Assembly: GCF_003014735.1 (NCBI RefSeq)
Contig: NZ_PYAX01000009.1
Location: forward strand, 186,001 to 250,000
Direction of reading: 5' to 3'
DNA length: 64,000 nucleotides
DNA from: Saccharothrix carnea
GTDB lineage: Bacteria; Actinomycetota; Actinomycetes; Mycobacteriales; Pseudonocardiaceae
The position numbers and the translations under genes were made by a program. The notes under the pieces were generated by a model. The model saw nothing but the letters and a program-made list of their open reading frames with translations, was not told where the DNA came from and searched no databases. Shown one piece after another: positions 16,316 through 25,149 of this stretch; within the stretch, counting starts at the first letter, position 1, and every line of letters begins with the position of its first letter.

Positions 16316-17148
16316 TCTCGATGACGGGCCTGCCCATCGACGTGCTCGCGGCCGGCTACACCGGCAACGACAACGGCGTGCGCAGCGTGGTGGCGTTCTC
16401 CGCGCGGCTGTCCTACCTCACGATGTGCCTGACGCTGTGCTGGGGCATCTTCACCGCCACCGGCTGGGTCCGCCGGTTCACCGGCCACCACGCGCTGCGC
16501 AGCGGGCACGCCATGCTGGCCACGTTCACCCTGGCGACCGCGACGGTGCACGGGTTCGGGTTCTGGTTCCTGGACGAACAGCTCGTCGTGGGCTCGCAGG
16601 TGTTCATCCCGTTCCTCAACGGCTACGTCCGGCACGCGCTCGGCATCATCGCCTTCGACCTGATGGTGGCGATCGTCGTCACCGCCGGGATGCACCGCGT
16701 CTTCCGCTACCGGAACTGGTTGCGGTTCCACCAGACCGCGTACGCGGTGTTCGTGCTCGCCGCCGCGCACGCGTGGTGGGGAGCGTGGGCCAACGGCAAC
16801 TTCGAGCTCGTGTGGCTTGCCGGTCTCACCGTCTCGGCGCCCGCCCTCGCGTTGGTGGCGGTGCGGTTCGTGCCGTCGAGGGTGTTGGCCAAGGTCGGGC
16901 TCATCGAGGGCGATTCCGCGCGGACGACGCCGGTGGACAAGGCCGCACCGCTCACGGTGAGCGTCGACAACCAGCGCTGCCACCGCTACGGCTTCTGCCA
17001 GACCGAGGCACCCGACGTCTTCCAGCTCCAGGAGGACGGTCGGCTGGCCTACCGGCAGAGCCCTGACATCACCCGCAACCTGGACGTGCTCTCCGCGGCG
17101 CGGTCCTGCCCGATGCGGGCCATCGAAGTCGCCGGGAGGGACGTATGA
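16306..17148 (+). CDS. Ferric-reductase-like membrane protein fused to a ferredoxin
   Basis: A 280-residue protein. Residues 1-190 have five or six membrane helices with conserved His in helices (G-H-A-M-L-A and H-Q-T-A-Y), like the haem-binding ferric-reductase transmembrane domain. Residues about 213-280 form a small ferredoxin with C-H-R-Y-G-F-C and a distal S-C-P-M, that is three cluster Cys arranged as in 3Fe-4S ferredoxins that serve P450 systems. The fusion suggests electrons pass between a cytoplasmic reductase and a membrane haem. The ferredoxin reductase gene follows with an ATGA overlap and is the obvious partner. Confidence 0.8.
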   Translation: MDVISMTGLPIDVLAAGYTGNDNGVRSVVAFSARLSYLTMCLTLCWGIFTATGWVRRFTGHHALRSGHAMLATFTLATATVHGFGFWFLDEQLVVGSQVFIPFLNGYVRHALGIIAFDLMVAIVVTAGMHRVFRYRNWLRFHQTAYAVFVLAAAHAWWGAWANGNFELVWLAGLTVSAPALALVAVRFVPSRVLAKVGLIEGDSARTTPVDKAAPLTVSVDNQRCHRYGFCQTEAPDVFQLQEDGRLAYRQSPDITRNLDVLSAARSCPMRAIEVAGRDV

Positions 17149-18386
17149 ACGAATTGCCGAGGATCGTGGTGGTCGGGGCCGGTATCGCCGGTCTGTGCGC
17201 CGCCGAGCGGCTGCGCGACCTCGGGTTCGACGGTGAGGTCGTGATCATCGGGTCCGAGTCGACCATGCCGGTCCACCGCCCGATGCTGTCCAAGCAGTTC
17301 CTCACCGGCGAACTCGGTGCCGCGGACGTGCTGACGGCCCCATCGGAAAGCCTCGACGCGACCTGGCGGCTGAACACCGCGGTGACCCAGCTGGACCCGC
17401 GCAGGCGGGTCGTGCACCTGCCCGGCGGGGAGGAGCTGGAGTACGACGGGCTGATCATCGCGAGCGGCGTCGAGCCGCGCAGGCACCCAGGCGGGCTCAA
17501 CGCTCATCCGCGGGCCGTGGTGGTCCGCACCCGCGCGGACACGCGGAAGGTGAAGACCCTGCTCGAACGCTCCCGGGAGCAGGTGGTGGTGATCGGCTCC
17601 GGTTTCATCGGCTGCGAGGTCGCGTCGAGCCTGCGGTCCATGGACCGGTCCGTCACCATCGTCGGGCGCACCGGCACGTTGATGAACAACCTCCTCGACA
17701 ACGACCTGGCGACCCGGCTCACCGACCTGCACCGGCGCAACAAGGTCCGCCTCGAACTCGGTGCCTCCGTGCGGTCCTGGTCGGGTAACGCGTCCCGCGC
17801 GGAGCTGTTGCTGTCCACCGGCCGGAGCATCAGCGCTTCCTGCGTGGTCGTGGCGATCGGGTCGGTCCCGGCGGTCTCCTGGTTGCGTGATTCCGGCGCA
17901 CGGCTGGAGAACGGGGTCGTGTGCGAGGCCACGTGCCACGTCGAGGGTATGGAGGACGTGGTCGCGGCCGGTGACGTCGCGTCCTGGCCGAACCTGCGGT
18001 TCGACGGGAAGCCGCGGCGCGTCGAGCACTGGACGAACGCGATCGAGATGGGCCGGGCCGCGGCGGAGAGCCTGTTGAGCGGCCGGGAGTCGGCGACGCC
18101 GTTCACCCCCGTGCCCCGGTTCTGGTCCGAGCAGCACGGGCTGCGGATCCAGGCCGTCGGGATGCCCGCGGTGGGCACCGAGCACGTCTCGCTCGACCAG
18201 GCGTCCGCCGCGGAGCGCTCGCTCACCGGCTACCTGCGTGACGGCAGGCTCACCGGTGTCATCGGGTTCGACCGCTCGGTGGCGGTGCTGGACTACGGGA
18301 AGAAGCTGCGAGCCGGCTCTTGGCCGGACACCGGTGCGGCCGGTGACCGGCAGCTCGCCGGGCCACCCCCGCTGTCGCCCGTCTAG
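17145..18386 (+). CDS. FAD/NAD(P)H-dependent ferredoxin reductase
   Basis: A 413-residue protein of the putidaredoxin/ferredoxin reductase type. It has an N-terminal FAD motif (V-V-V-G-A-G-I-A-G-L), the H-R-P-M-L-S-K motif, a mid-protein NAD(P)-binding motif (V-V-I-G-S-G-F-I-G-C-E near 146) and the second FAD motif A-A-G-D-V-A near 265. It should move electrons from NAD(P)H to the ferredoxin domain of the preceding gene, whose stop it overlaps (ATGA). It probably feeds the membrane haem protein. Confidence 0.87.
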   Translation: MNELPRIVVVGAGIAGLCAAERLRDLGFDGEVVIIGSESTMPVHRPMLSKQFLTGELGAADVLTAPSESLDATWRLNTAVTQLDPRRRVVHLPGGEELEYDGLIIASGVEPRRHPGGLNAHPRAVVVRTRADTRKVKTLLERSREQVVVIGSGFIGCEVASSLRSMDRSVTIVGRTGTLMNNLLDNDLATRLTDLHRRNKVRLELGASVRSWSGNASRAELLLSTGRSISASCVVVAIGSVPAVSWLRDSGARLENGVVCEATCHVEGMEDVVAAGDVASWPNLRFDGKPRRVEHWTNAIEMGRAAAESLLSGRESATPFTPVPRFWSEQHGLRIQAVGMPAVGTEHVSLDQASAAERSLTGYLRDGRLTGVIGFDRSVAVLDYGKKLRAGSWPDTGAAGDRQLAGPPPLSPV

Positions 18387-18419
18387 TCGGCCGGGAAACG
18401 ACCTCGAAAGGCGCAAGTG

Positions 18420-18701
18420 ATGCGACTCAACCCGCGGATGCTCCCCGCACTGCTCGGCTTGCTCGTCGGCGCCGGTGCCGCCGTGGCCGTCGCGCAGTCG
18501 CCCAACTTCTCCTCCCTCACCACCGAAGTCGAGATCGCCACTTCGGACTCGCCGCACGGGCTGCGCGTCGTCGTTCCGCTGCCGTACCGGGAACCGCGGC
18601 GCGCGGTGCTCCCGCCGGTGGAAGCGGAGCGCTTCGACGACGTCTGGCCGGAGTCCGACCGGGGGATCGGCATGCGCACCGACCACGGGGCGCGGCGATG
18701 A
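18420..18701 (+). CDS. Small single-helix exported or membrane-anchored protein, unknown
   Basis: A protein of 93 residues with one hydrophobic stretch near residues 8-26 (L-L-G-L-L-V-G-A-G-A-A-V-A-V), followed by a polar region rich in acidic and Pro residues. It could be a signal peptide or anchor. I do not recognise a family. ATG 18420 and GTG 18417 are both possible. It overlaps the DUF742 gene by 4 bases (ATGA), so it is clearly part of the operon. Confidence 0.55.
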   Translation: MRLNPRMLPALLGLLVGAGAAVAVAQSPNFSSLTTEVEIATSDSPHGLRVVVPLPYREPRRAVLPPVEAERFDDVWPESDRGIGMRTDHGARR

Positions 18702-19348
18702 CGGCGAACGGGAGGCGGACCGCAACAGCACCGGTCGACCGCGCGGCGCCGTCGCGCTTCGGGGGGTGGACCGACTACCGCGAGTGGGCCGAGCACGACT
18801 TCCGCGACCGGTCCGCGGCGGAGGAACCCGGCCCGGCGACCGACACGGCGATCGTCGTGGAGGCGCTGACCCACCTGGTGCCGATCAGGGTCCTGGTGGA
18901 GGAGGAGAACGAGGGCTCGCGGCGATCCTGCCTGGTGCCGTCGACCGGAATGGCCGAGCCGGAGCCCGAACCCGACCCGGTGCCCGAACTCGGTGACGCG
19001 GCGCTGATCCGGCCGTACGTGCGCGCGGCCGATCGTTCCGACGTCCCGGACGACCTCGGCTTCGAGACCGTGGTCGAACTCGCCCGCCCCTTCTCCCTGC
19101 TGCCCGCCCGGCAGATGACCGCCGACCAGCGGGAGGTGTGCCGGGTGTGCCTGGTGCCCCAGTCGGTCGCCGAGGTCGCGGTCGGCGTCTCCACGCCGCT
19201 CGGCCTGACGCTGGCGATCATCGGCGAGTGCATCGGGAAGGGCTACCTGCGCGTGCACGAGACGGCCGTCATCGTCAACGGCCTGCCGTCGATGGACCTG
19301 CTCCGGCGGGTCTACTCCGGGCTGTCACAGCTGCCGGATGCCGGATGA
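18698..19348 (+). CDS. DUF742 conservon component (CvnC-like)
   Basis: A 216-residue protein. The C-terminal 120 residues match DUF742: L-I-R-P-Y-V, then P-L-G-L-T-L-A-I-I-G-E-C-I and a short terminal helix. DUF742 proteins occur in conservons with a sensor kinase, a roadblock protein and a Ras-like GTPase. The N-terminal 100 residues are a variable acidic extension. In typical conservons the DUF742 gene follows the roadblock gene; here it precedes the kinase, an altered order. It is coupled to the small membrane protein by an ATGA overlap. Confidence 0.8.
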   Translation: MTANGRRTATAPVDRAAPSRFGGWTDYREWAEHDFRDRSAAEEPGPATDTAIVVEALTHLVPIRVLVEEENEGSRRSCLVPSTGMAEPEPEPDPVPELGDAALIRPYVRAADRSDVPDDLGFETVVELARPFSLLPARQMTADQREVCRVCLVPQSVAEVAVGVSTPLGLTLAIIGECIGKGYLRVHETAVIVNGLPSMDLLRRVYSGLSQLPDAG

Positions 19349-19364
19349 CCAGGACGGAGCAGCC

Positions 19365-21071
19365 ATGAACACACGTCTGGGCGTCGTGCTCGCCGCGATC
19401 GGGCTCACGCAGCTCGTGGTGGTGGTCCTCGCGACCCTGTTCCGGGCCGATGGCTGGGTTCGCCCGGCGGTGGCGGCTCTCGCGGTCGGCGCGGTCGCGC
19501 TCTTGGCCGTGGTGGTGGTGACAGTGCGACGCCTCCACCACGCACAAACCCTAATGCGTAACGAGATCGACGCGTTGGCCGCGGTGGCGCTCGCCGACGT
19601 CCTGGCCGATGCGCTCGGCCGCAAGGACGTCGGTGAGGTGAGGAAGAGCCTTCCCGCGGTGTCGGACGCCGGTCTCGCCCTGCTCGTCGGACAGGTCGAG
19701 GAGCTGTGCGCGGCCGCGTTGCGGGCCGACCTGGAGAACGAGGACATCCGGGCCGGGTACACCGAGGTGTTCGTCAACATGTTCCGGCGGTCGCAGGCGT
19801 TGCTGCAGCGCCAGCTGGAGGTGGTCGAGCGCCTGGAGAGCGGTGACCGGTCGCCCGCCGACATGCGCCTGTTGTTCCAGCTCGACCACCTGGTGACGCG
19901 GATGCGGCGCAACAACGAGAACGTGCTCGTGCTGGCGGGGACGGAGCTGGTGCGGGCGACCAGGAACCCGGTGCCGATGGAGGCCGTGTTCCGGGCCGCG
20001 ATGTCCGAGGTCGACAAGTACCAGCGGATCAAGGTGCTGGGCATCCCGTCGGTGCGGATCTCCAACACCGCGGCGGGTGACCTCATCCGGATCGTCGCCG
20101 AGCTGCTCGACAACGCGACGGCGTTCAGCCCGCCGGACAAGGAGGTCACCGTCAACGCCGAACTGGGCAGGCACGAGGGGCTGTCCATCGGGGTGTTCGA
20201 CAACGGGATCGGCATGTCCGACGAGGACGTCCGCAAGGCGAACGAGCGGCTCACGAACCTGGGTTCGGCGCAGATCGCCCGCTCGCGCCGCACCGGCCTG
20301 TTCGTGGTGGGCCGGCTCGCGGGCAGGCACGGGTTCAAGGTCGAGCTGTTCGGCGGCGACGACGTCGAGGGCGTGTCGGCGCTCATCTCGGTGCCCAGTT
20401 CGGTGCTGCTGGAGGAGGAAGCGGTGCGCGCGGGCGTTTCCGGTCCGGTGACGGTGATGACCACCGTGAGGACCCCGGAAACGAGGTCCGCGCAGGACGA
20501 CGAAGGTGGGCGCCGCGTCTCTTCCTGGTACGGCAAGTCGAAGGCGTGGCGTGCCGAACGCGACAAGGCCGCGCGGAACGCGCGTCGCCCGGCCGCCGAG
20601 CGCAAGGGCGCGGAGCACGACGACGTCCCCGTGGACCTGCCGGTGCGGATTCCCGGCAACCGCGGTGCGACGCCGGTGCTCGCGGCGGTGCCCGCGGGTG
20701 GCCCGGCCGGTGGGGGAGCGGACCTGCGGGCGCCGTCCCGGTGGTTCAAGGCGAAGGACGGGGCGGCGGATCCCCAGCGGGGCGCCGATACCGCACCGCA
20801 GCCGCCACCCCCGCCCGAACCGCCGCGGCAGGAGACCGTCTACACGGAGGACGGGCTGCCGCTGCGCCAGAAGGGCGCGCACCTCCCGCCGGGAAGTGCG
20901 GACGGGCCCGACCGGGCCAAGCCGATCGAACGAGACCCCGCACACCTGCGGCGCAGGTTGTCCAGCTACCAGGTCGGTGTGCGCAAGGCGAAGGAACAAG
21001 AGGACCGGATGCGAGGCCGACCACAACACACAGGCGGTTGGACCGTGTTGGAGAGGGAGACAGGGAAATGA
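19365..21071 (+). CDS. Conservon membrane sensor histidine kinase (CvnA-like)
   Basis: A 568-residue protein with two N-terminal membrane helices (about residues 5-25 and 32-53). A helical region holds Q-L-D-H-L-V-T-R-M-R-R-N-N, the usual conservon dimerisation segment with its His. A HATPase domain has the N-box E-L-L-D-N-A-T-A-F-S-P-P near 246 and the G1 box D-N-G-I-G-M. After about residue 350 the protein has a long Pro/Arg-rich tail that is probably disordered. The ATG at 19365 follows GGAGC. Its stop overlaps the roadblock start (ATGA). It is the presumed input of the G-protein module. Confidence 0.87.
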   Translation: MNTRLGVVLAAIGLTQLVVVVLATLFRADGWVRPAVAALAVGAVALLAVVVVTVRRLHHAQTLMRNEIDALAAVALADVLADALGRKDVGEVRKSLPAVSDAGLALLVGQVEELCAAALRADLENEDIRAGYTEVFVNMFRRSQALLQRQLEVVERLESGDRSPADMRLLFQLDHLVTRMRRNNENVLVLAGTELVRATRNPVPMEAVFRAAMSEVDKYQRIKVLGIPSVRISNTAAGDLIRIVAELLDNATAFSPPDKEVTVNAELGRHEGLSIGVFDNGIGMSDEDVRKANERLTNLGSAQIARSRRTGLFVVGRLAGRHGFKVELFGGDDVEGVSALISVPSSVLLEEEAVRAGVSGPVTVMTTVRTPETRSAQDDEGGRRVSSWYGKSKAWRAERDKAARNARRPAAERKGAEHDDVPVDLPVRIPGNRGATPVLAAVPAGGPAGGGADLRAPSRWFKAKDGAADPQRGADTAPQPPPPPEPPRQETVYTEDGLPLRQKGAHLPPGSADGPDRAKPIERDPAHLRRRLSSYQVGVRKAKEQEDRMRGRPQHTGGWTVLERETGK

Positions 21072-21526
21072 GCGGACAGTCGAAGTCGCTGACGTACCAG
21101 GAACTCGTCGACAAGTGCCGGTGGCTCATCAACGAGTTCGTGGACCGCGTTCCCGGGGTGGCGCACGGCATCACGGTCTCCGCGGACGGACTGCTCCTCG
21201 CCGCCTCCGGCGCCCTGCCGGAGGATCGGGCGGACCAGCTCGCCGCGGTGTCGTCGGGGCTGCTGAGCCTCACCGAGGGCGCGGCCCGGTGGTTCGAGGC
21301 GGGCAACGTCCGGGAGACCATCGTCGAGATGGACGCCGGCACCATGCTGTTGATGGCGATCAGCGACGGCTCGTGCCTGTCCATCCTGGCCGATCCCGGC
21401 TACGACATCGGCCAGATCGCCTACGAGATGGCGCTGCTCGTGGACAAGTTCAGCGACCAGTTGACGCCGGGAGAGCGCGCGGACGACGCGGAGCAGGGCG
21501 TGTCCGCCGGTTCCGCGGCCAACTGA
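21068..21526 (+). CDS. Roadblock/LC7-domain protein (CvnB-like)
   Basis: A 152-residue roadblock/LC7 protein with the standard conservon pattern: F-V-D-R-V-P-G-V-A-H-G-I-T-V-S-A-D-G-L, then A-D-Q-L-A-A-V-S-S-G-L. Roadblock proteins act on the small GTPase of the same operon, by analogy with MglB. It overlaps the kinase stop and lies 24 bases before the GTPase gene. Confidence 0.9.
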   Translation: MSGQSKSLTYQELVDKCRWLINEFVDRVPGVAHGITVSADGLLLAASGALPEDRADQLAAVSSGLLSLTEGAARWFEAGNVRETIVEMDAGTMLLMAISDGSCLSILADPGYDIGQIAYEMALLVDKFSDQLTPGERADDAEQGVSAGSAAN

Positions 21527-21550
21527 GGGACCGGGGAAGGGCGACGCACC

Positions 21551-22156
21551 ATGAACATCCACGATTTCGGTCCAGTGAAGAAGGTCGGCTCGGTCACCTC
21601 CACGAAGATCGTGGTGGCGGGCGGGTTCGGCGTGGGCAAGACGACCTTCGTCGGCGCCGTCTCGGACATCCAGCCGCTGACGACCGAGGCGATGATGACC
21701 GTCGTCAGCAACGAGCTGGACGACACCACCCGGATCCCGAACAAGATGGCGACCACGGTGGCGATGGACTTCGGCCGGGTCGCGCTGAGCGACGACCTGC
21801 TGCTCTACCTGTTCGGCACACCGGGGCAGGAGCGGTTCTGGTTCATGTGGGACCACCTCGTGCGCGGCGCGCTCGGCGCCGTCGTCCTGGCCGACAGCCG
21901 GAGGCTGGCCGACTCGTTCACCTCGATCGACTTCTTCGAGAACCGCAAGATCCCCTACGCCGTGGGGGTCAACACGTTCGACGGGATCCTCCACCACCCC
22001 CTCGAACACGTCCGGCGGGCGCTGTCGATCGACCCGGGCATCCCGGTGCTGCAGTGCGACGCGCGTGATCGCGCCGAGGTGAAGCGGACGCTGCTGCAGC
22101 TGGTCGCCTACGTGATGCAGAAGGTGGAGCAGGTGGCCGACCCGGTGACGGTGTGA
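21551..22156 (+). CDS. Ras-like small GTPase (CvnD-like)
   Basis: A 201-residue GTPase. The P-loop G-G-F-G-V-G-K-T-T lies near residues 24-32, the switch II region reads F-G-T-P-G-Q-E-R-F, and the guanine-specificity site appears as N-T-F-D, in place of N-K-x-D, as in other conservon GTPases. It is the switch of the module. Thioredoxin and peroxiredoxin genes follow on the same strand. Confidence 0.9.
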   Translation: MNIHDFGPVKKVGSVTSTKIVVAGGFGVGKTTFVGAVSDIQPLTTEAMMTVVSNELDDTTRIPNKMATTVAMDFGRVALSDDLLLYLFGTPGQERFWFMWDHLVRGALGAVVLADSRRLADSFTSIDFFENRKIPYAVGVNTFDGILHHPLEHVRRALSIDPGIPVLQCDARDRAEVKRTLLQLVAYVMQKVEQVADPVTV

Positions 22157-22196
22157 GGAGCGGAAGTGGTGGTCGACGTGGAAGGAGCGGTGGACG

Positions 22197-22565
22197 ATGT
22201 CGGAGACCGGCCGTGAGGTGATCGAGCTGGACGTGCCGTCGTACCAGGAGCTGATCAAGAGCAACGACGTGATCGTCATCGACATCTCGGCGGACTGGTG
22301 CGGCCCGTGCCAGGCGTTCACCGAGGTGTTCCGCAACGCCGCGGGGAACTACGACGACGTCGTGTTCGCCTCGATCGACGCCGACGAGCAGCCCGAGCTG
22401 GGCACGGCGTTCAACGTGAAGACGATCCCCACGATCGCGGTGATGCGGGCCGGTGCGCTGATCTTCGCGCACGAGGGCTCGCTGAGCGAGCGGGCGCTGG
22501 CCGACGTGATCCGCCAGGCCCGCGCGCTCGACGTGGAGCAGGTGCGCCGTTCGGTCGTCGGCTGA
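22197..22565 (+). CDS. Thioredoxin
   Basis: A 122-residue thioredoxin with W-C-G-P-C (C35, C38) and the cis-Pro loop T-I-P-T. It lies 40 bases after the GTPase and 21 bases before the peroxiredoxin, so it is the likely reductant for that enzyme. No signal peptide is seen, so it acts in the cytoplasm. Confidence 0.9.
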   Translation: MSETGREVIELDVPSYQELIKSNDVIVIDISADWCGPCQAFTEVFRNAAGNYDDVVFASIDADEQPELGTAFNVKTIPTIAVMRAGALIFAHEGSLSERALADVIRQARALDVEQVRRSVVG

Positions 22566-22586
22566 GCGGGAACGAGGAGGTGTGTC

Positions 22587-23132
22587 GTGTTGGAGATCGG
22601 TGCGCAGGCTCCCGACTTCACTCTTGAGGACAACAACCGCAGACCGGTCACGTTGTCGTCGTACGCCGGTGACAAGAGCGTCCTGCTGGTGTACTACCCG
22701 CGGGCGTTCACCCCGATCTGCCGGGGTGAGCTGTGCCAGATCCGCGACGAGATCGAGGTCTACCGCAGCTACAACGTCCAGGTGCTCGGCGTCTCGGTCG
22801 ACTCGCCGTTCTCGCTCAAGGAGTGGGCCGAGCGGCAGAAGTACCCGTTCCCGCTGCTGTCGGACTTCTGGCCGCACGGTGAGGTGGCCACGACCTACGG
22901 GACGTTCAACGATGCCGAGGGCATCGCCCGGCGCGGCACGTTCCTGATCGACACCGAGGGCATCATCCGGTTCGCCGAGGTGCGGGAGGGCGACGAGCCG
23001 CGCGACCAGAACGCGTGGAAGGAGGCCGTGGCCACCGCGCTGGGTCCGCCGAAGGCGCCGAGCATCTCCGTGCCCACCGCGGTCGGCAGCTGGATCGACC
23101 TGCCGGCGGAGTCGGAGGACGGGACCGGCTGA
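22587..23132 (+). CDS. Peroxiredoxin (AhpE/BCP type)
   Basis: A 181-residue peroxiredoxin starting at GTG. The peroxidatic Cys is C45 in F-T-P-I-C, with C50 four residues further on, the spacing of PrxQ/BCP enzymes with an intrahelical resolving Cys. It reduces peroxides using thioredoxin, encoded just upstream. The C-terminal 25 residues extend past the core. It ends the operon in front of a strong hairpin. Confidence 0.88.
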   Translation: MLEIGAQAPDFTLEDNNRRPVTLSSYAGDKSVLLVYYPRAFTPICRGELCQIRDEIEVYRSYNVQVLGVSVDSPFSLKEWAERQKYPFPLLSDFWPHGEVATTYGTFNDAEGIARRGTFLIDTEGIIRFAEVREGDEPRDQNAWKEAVATALGPPKAPSISVPTAVGSWIDLPAESEDGTG

Positions 23133-23143
23133 AGGCGCGGCCG

Positions 23144-23190
23144 GAGCCGCACGACCGGGGTGGGGCCGTGACGGCTCGGTCGTGCGGCTC
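23144..23190 (+). terminator. Hairpin terminator after the redox/conservon operon
   Basis: A 14-bp perfect stem (23144-23157 with 23177-23190) with a 19-base loop lies 11 bases after the peroxiredoxin stop. Confidence 0.65.
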
Positions 23191-23307
23191 GCCGTTCGTG
23201 CTTTCGGACTCAGAACGGCTCTGTCGGCGACAAAAGCCATGCACCCGACCACCGCGGTGTGGTCCCCTAGTGATCGGGTCGGGGGACACCGTTGTGGGGG
23301 GTTTGGG

Positions 23308-25095
23308 ATGGGCGAGGACAGATCGAAGGCACAGCCACCGGCGGCCGATCCGCCGGTGTCGCAGCCCGGTGCCGAATCGGCCGCTGAAGCGGCGACCGCG
23401 GGACCGGCCGCTGGACCATCGGCTGTTGCACCGGCGGTCGCGGAAGCGGAGACCGCGCAACCGGTGGCCGTTGAAGCGGCGGTCGTCCAGTCGTCCGAGT
23501 TCGAGGCGGCTCACCCCACCGCGGCGGTGAATCCGTGGGCGCGGCCGTCCGGGCCGGAGGAGCACGCGGTGTGGGTCGACCCGACGCCGACCGACCCGAT
23601 CCTGCGGATCCCACCGACGCCGCCCGAGCCGAAGTCCACCGCGGCCGCCGTGCTGCTGAACCTGACCGGCGTCGGTGCCGGCTACTTCTACCTGCGCCGG
23701 CGTTGGCAGGCGTGGACGGCGGCAGTCCTCGCCGTCGTGCTCGTCGTGGTCGCGTTCGCCACCAACGCGGCGGCCAACCCGTGGTTGTGGCGGATCCTGG
23801 CGGCGGTCTGGCTCGCGATCCTCGTCCTCGACGCCCGGCGGATCGCGGTGCAGCACCCGCCGATCGCCAACCGCCGGCCCGTGGTGGTCGGGGCGATCGC
23901 GGTGGTCGCCGTGGTCGGCGCGTACATCGGGTACGGCGTGCTGGGGCGCGGCGCCCACGACGACGGGCTCGCCGCTCAGGGACGCGGTGACTGCGCGGCG
24001 GCGACCGACCGGTTCAACGCCGTGACCGGGCCCTACGAGCTGACGCTCAGCTCGGACGTCGCCGCGGCGGACCGCGGCCTGGCCGAGTGCGCCGACTTCA
24101 CCCGTGCGGCCGACTCCGAGGACCAAGCCACCGTCGTCCAGCGCTACGGCCAGTTCCGCCGCGACCACCCGGACAGCCCGCTGAGCCCGTTCGTCCGCGA
24201 GAAGCTGGTCGAGACCTACACGACCTGGGCCCGCGGGCTGCGTGACGAGGGCAGGCTGTCCGATTCGATCAAGGTCTACCGCGACCTGCTCGCCGAGGAC
24301 GAGTCGTTCGCCCCGGAAGTCGCCGACACCTACCTGCGGTTGGCGAAGAAGCTCACCTCCGAGACGCCCGTGGGCGCCAGTGCGGCGGCCACCGCTCTCG
24401 AGGCGATCGCCGACGAGTTCGGTGACACGCCTGCCGCCAAGGAGGTGCCCGCGGCGTTCGACGCGCTCTACGCGGCGGCCACCGCGCCGCTCGCCGCCGG
24501 CAAGCCGTGCGAGGTGGTGGACGTCCTGGGCTTCTTCGCGGAGCTGACCAACGACGTCGCCGCCAAGGTGGCGGCCGAGGCGACGAACCAGTACCCGCGC
24601 GTCATGCTCGACTGCGGGCTCAGCGAACTGCGTGATGGGCAGGCGACGGCCGCCATCACCACGCTGGACCGGTTCATGAGGACCTTCCCCCAGCACGGCA
24701 GCCTGCCGCAGGCCCAGTCGGCGCAGATCGCCGCCGAGGTGGCCATCGGCACCGGCGCCCAGGTGCCCGTGCCCGCGCCCCTCGGCGAGGGCGGCCCGAT
24801 CACGATCACCTTCTACAACACCGTGAACAGCGAGATCAACATCAAGCTGGCGGGCTCCACCGCCCACGAGTTCACCCTGCCGCCGTGCACGACGTGCCCG
24901 GAGTTCCACGCGCCCGGCACCGGTGACGACGCCTGCGACTCGCCCGTCGGGCGTCCGTTGTTCGCCGTGGGCCTGCGCGAGGGCACGCACCACGTGCTCG
25001 CCGACTTCGAGGGCAGCGGAGAGCTGGCCAAGCAGTTCGACGCCGGCTCCGGCGGCTTCGACCTCTACTGCCTGTACGTGGAGAGCAACGGCTGA
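23308..25095 (+). CDS. Membrane protein with TPR-like helical region, unknown function
   Basis: A 595-residue protein. Residues 1-110 are low-complexity (Ala/Pro/Val/Glu). Two or three membrane helices follow (about residues 115-220), with G-Y-F-Y-L-R-R-R-W-Q-A between the first and second, as in small TM2-like modules. Residues about 225-490 are alpha-helical repeats of TPR character (E-S-F-A-P-E-V-A-D-T-Y-L-R-L-A). The C-terminal 100 residues form a beta-rich domain with paired Cys (P-P-C-T-T-C-P and a later D-A-C). I do not recognise the family. The ATG at 23308 follows a G-rich ribosome site. It stands alone between two terminators. Confidence 0.7.
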   Translation: MGEDRSKAQPPAADPPVSQPGAESAAEAATAGPAAGPSAVAPAVAEAETAQPVAVEAAVVQSSEFEAAHPTAAVNPWARPSGPEEHAVWVDPTPTDPILRIPPTPPEPKSTAAAVLLNLTGVGAGYFYLRRRWQAWTAAVLAVVLVVVAFATNAAANPWLWRILAAVWLAILVLDARRIAVQHPPIANRRPVVVGAIAVVAVVGAYIGYGVLGRGAHDDGLAAQGRGDCAAATDRFNAVTGPYELTLSSDVAAADRGLAECADFTRAADSEDQATVVQRYGQFRRDHPDSPLSPFVREKLVETYTTWARGLRDEGRLSDSIKVYRDLLAEDESFAPEVADTYLRLAKKLTSETPVGASAAATALEAIADEFGDTPAAKEVPAAFDALYAAATAPLAAGKPCEVVDVLGFFAELTNDVAAKVAAEATNQYPRVMLDCGLSELRDGQATAAITTLDRFMRTFPQHGSLPQAQSAQIAAEVAIGTGAQVPVPAPLGEGGPITITFYNTVNSEINIKLAGSTAHEFTLPPCTTCPEFHAPGTGDDACDSPVGRPLFAVGLREGTHHVLADFEGSGELAKQFDAGSGGFDLYCLYVESNG

Positions 25096-25105
25096 CCCGA
25101 AGGCC

Positions 25106-25138
25106 GCGCGGCCGGACCGATCACCGGTCCGGCCGCGC
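25106..25138. terminator. Bidirectional hairpin terminator
   Basis: A 14-bp stem (25106-25119 with 25125-25138) and 5-base loop lie between two convergent genes. Confidence 0.75.
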
Positions 25139-25149
25139 CCTTCGAACGC

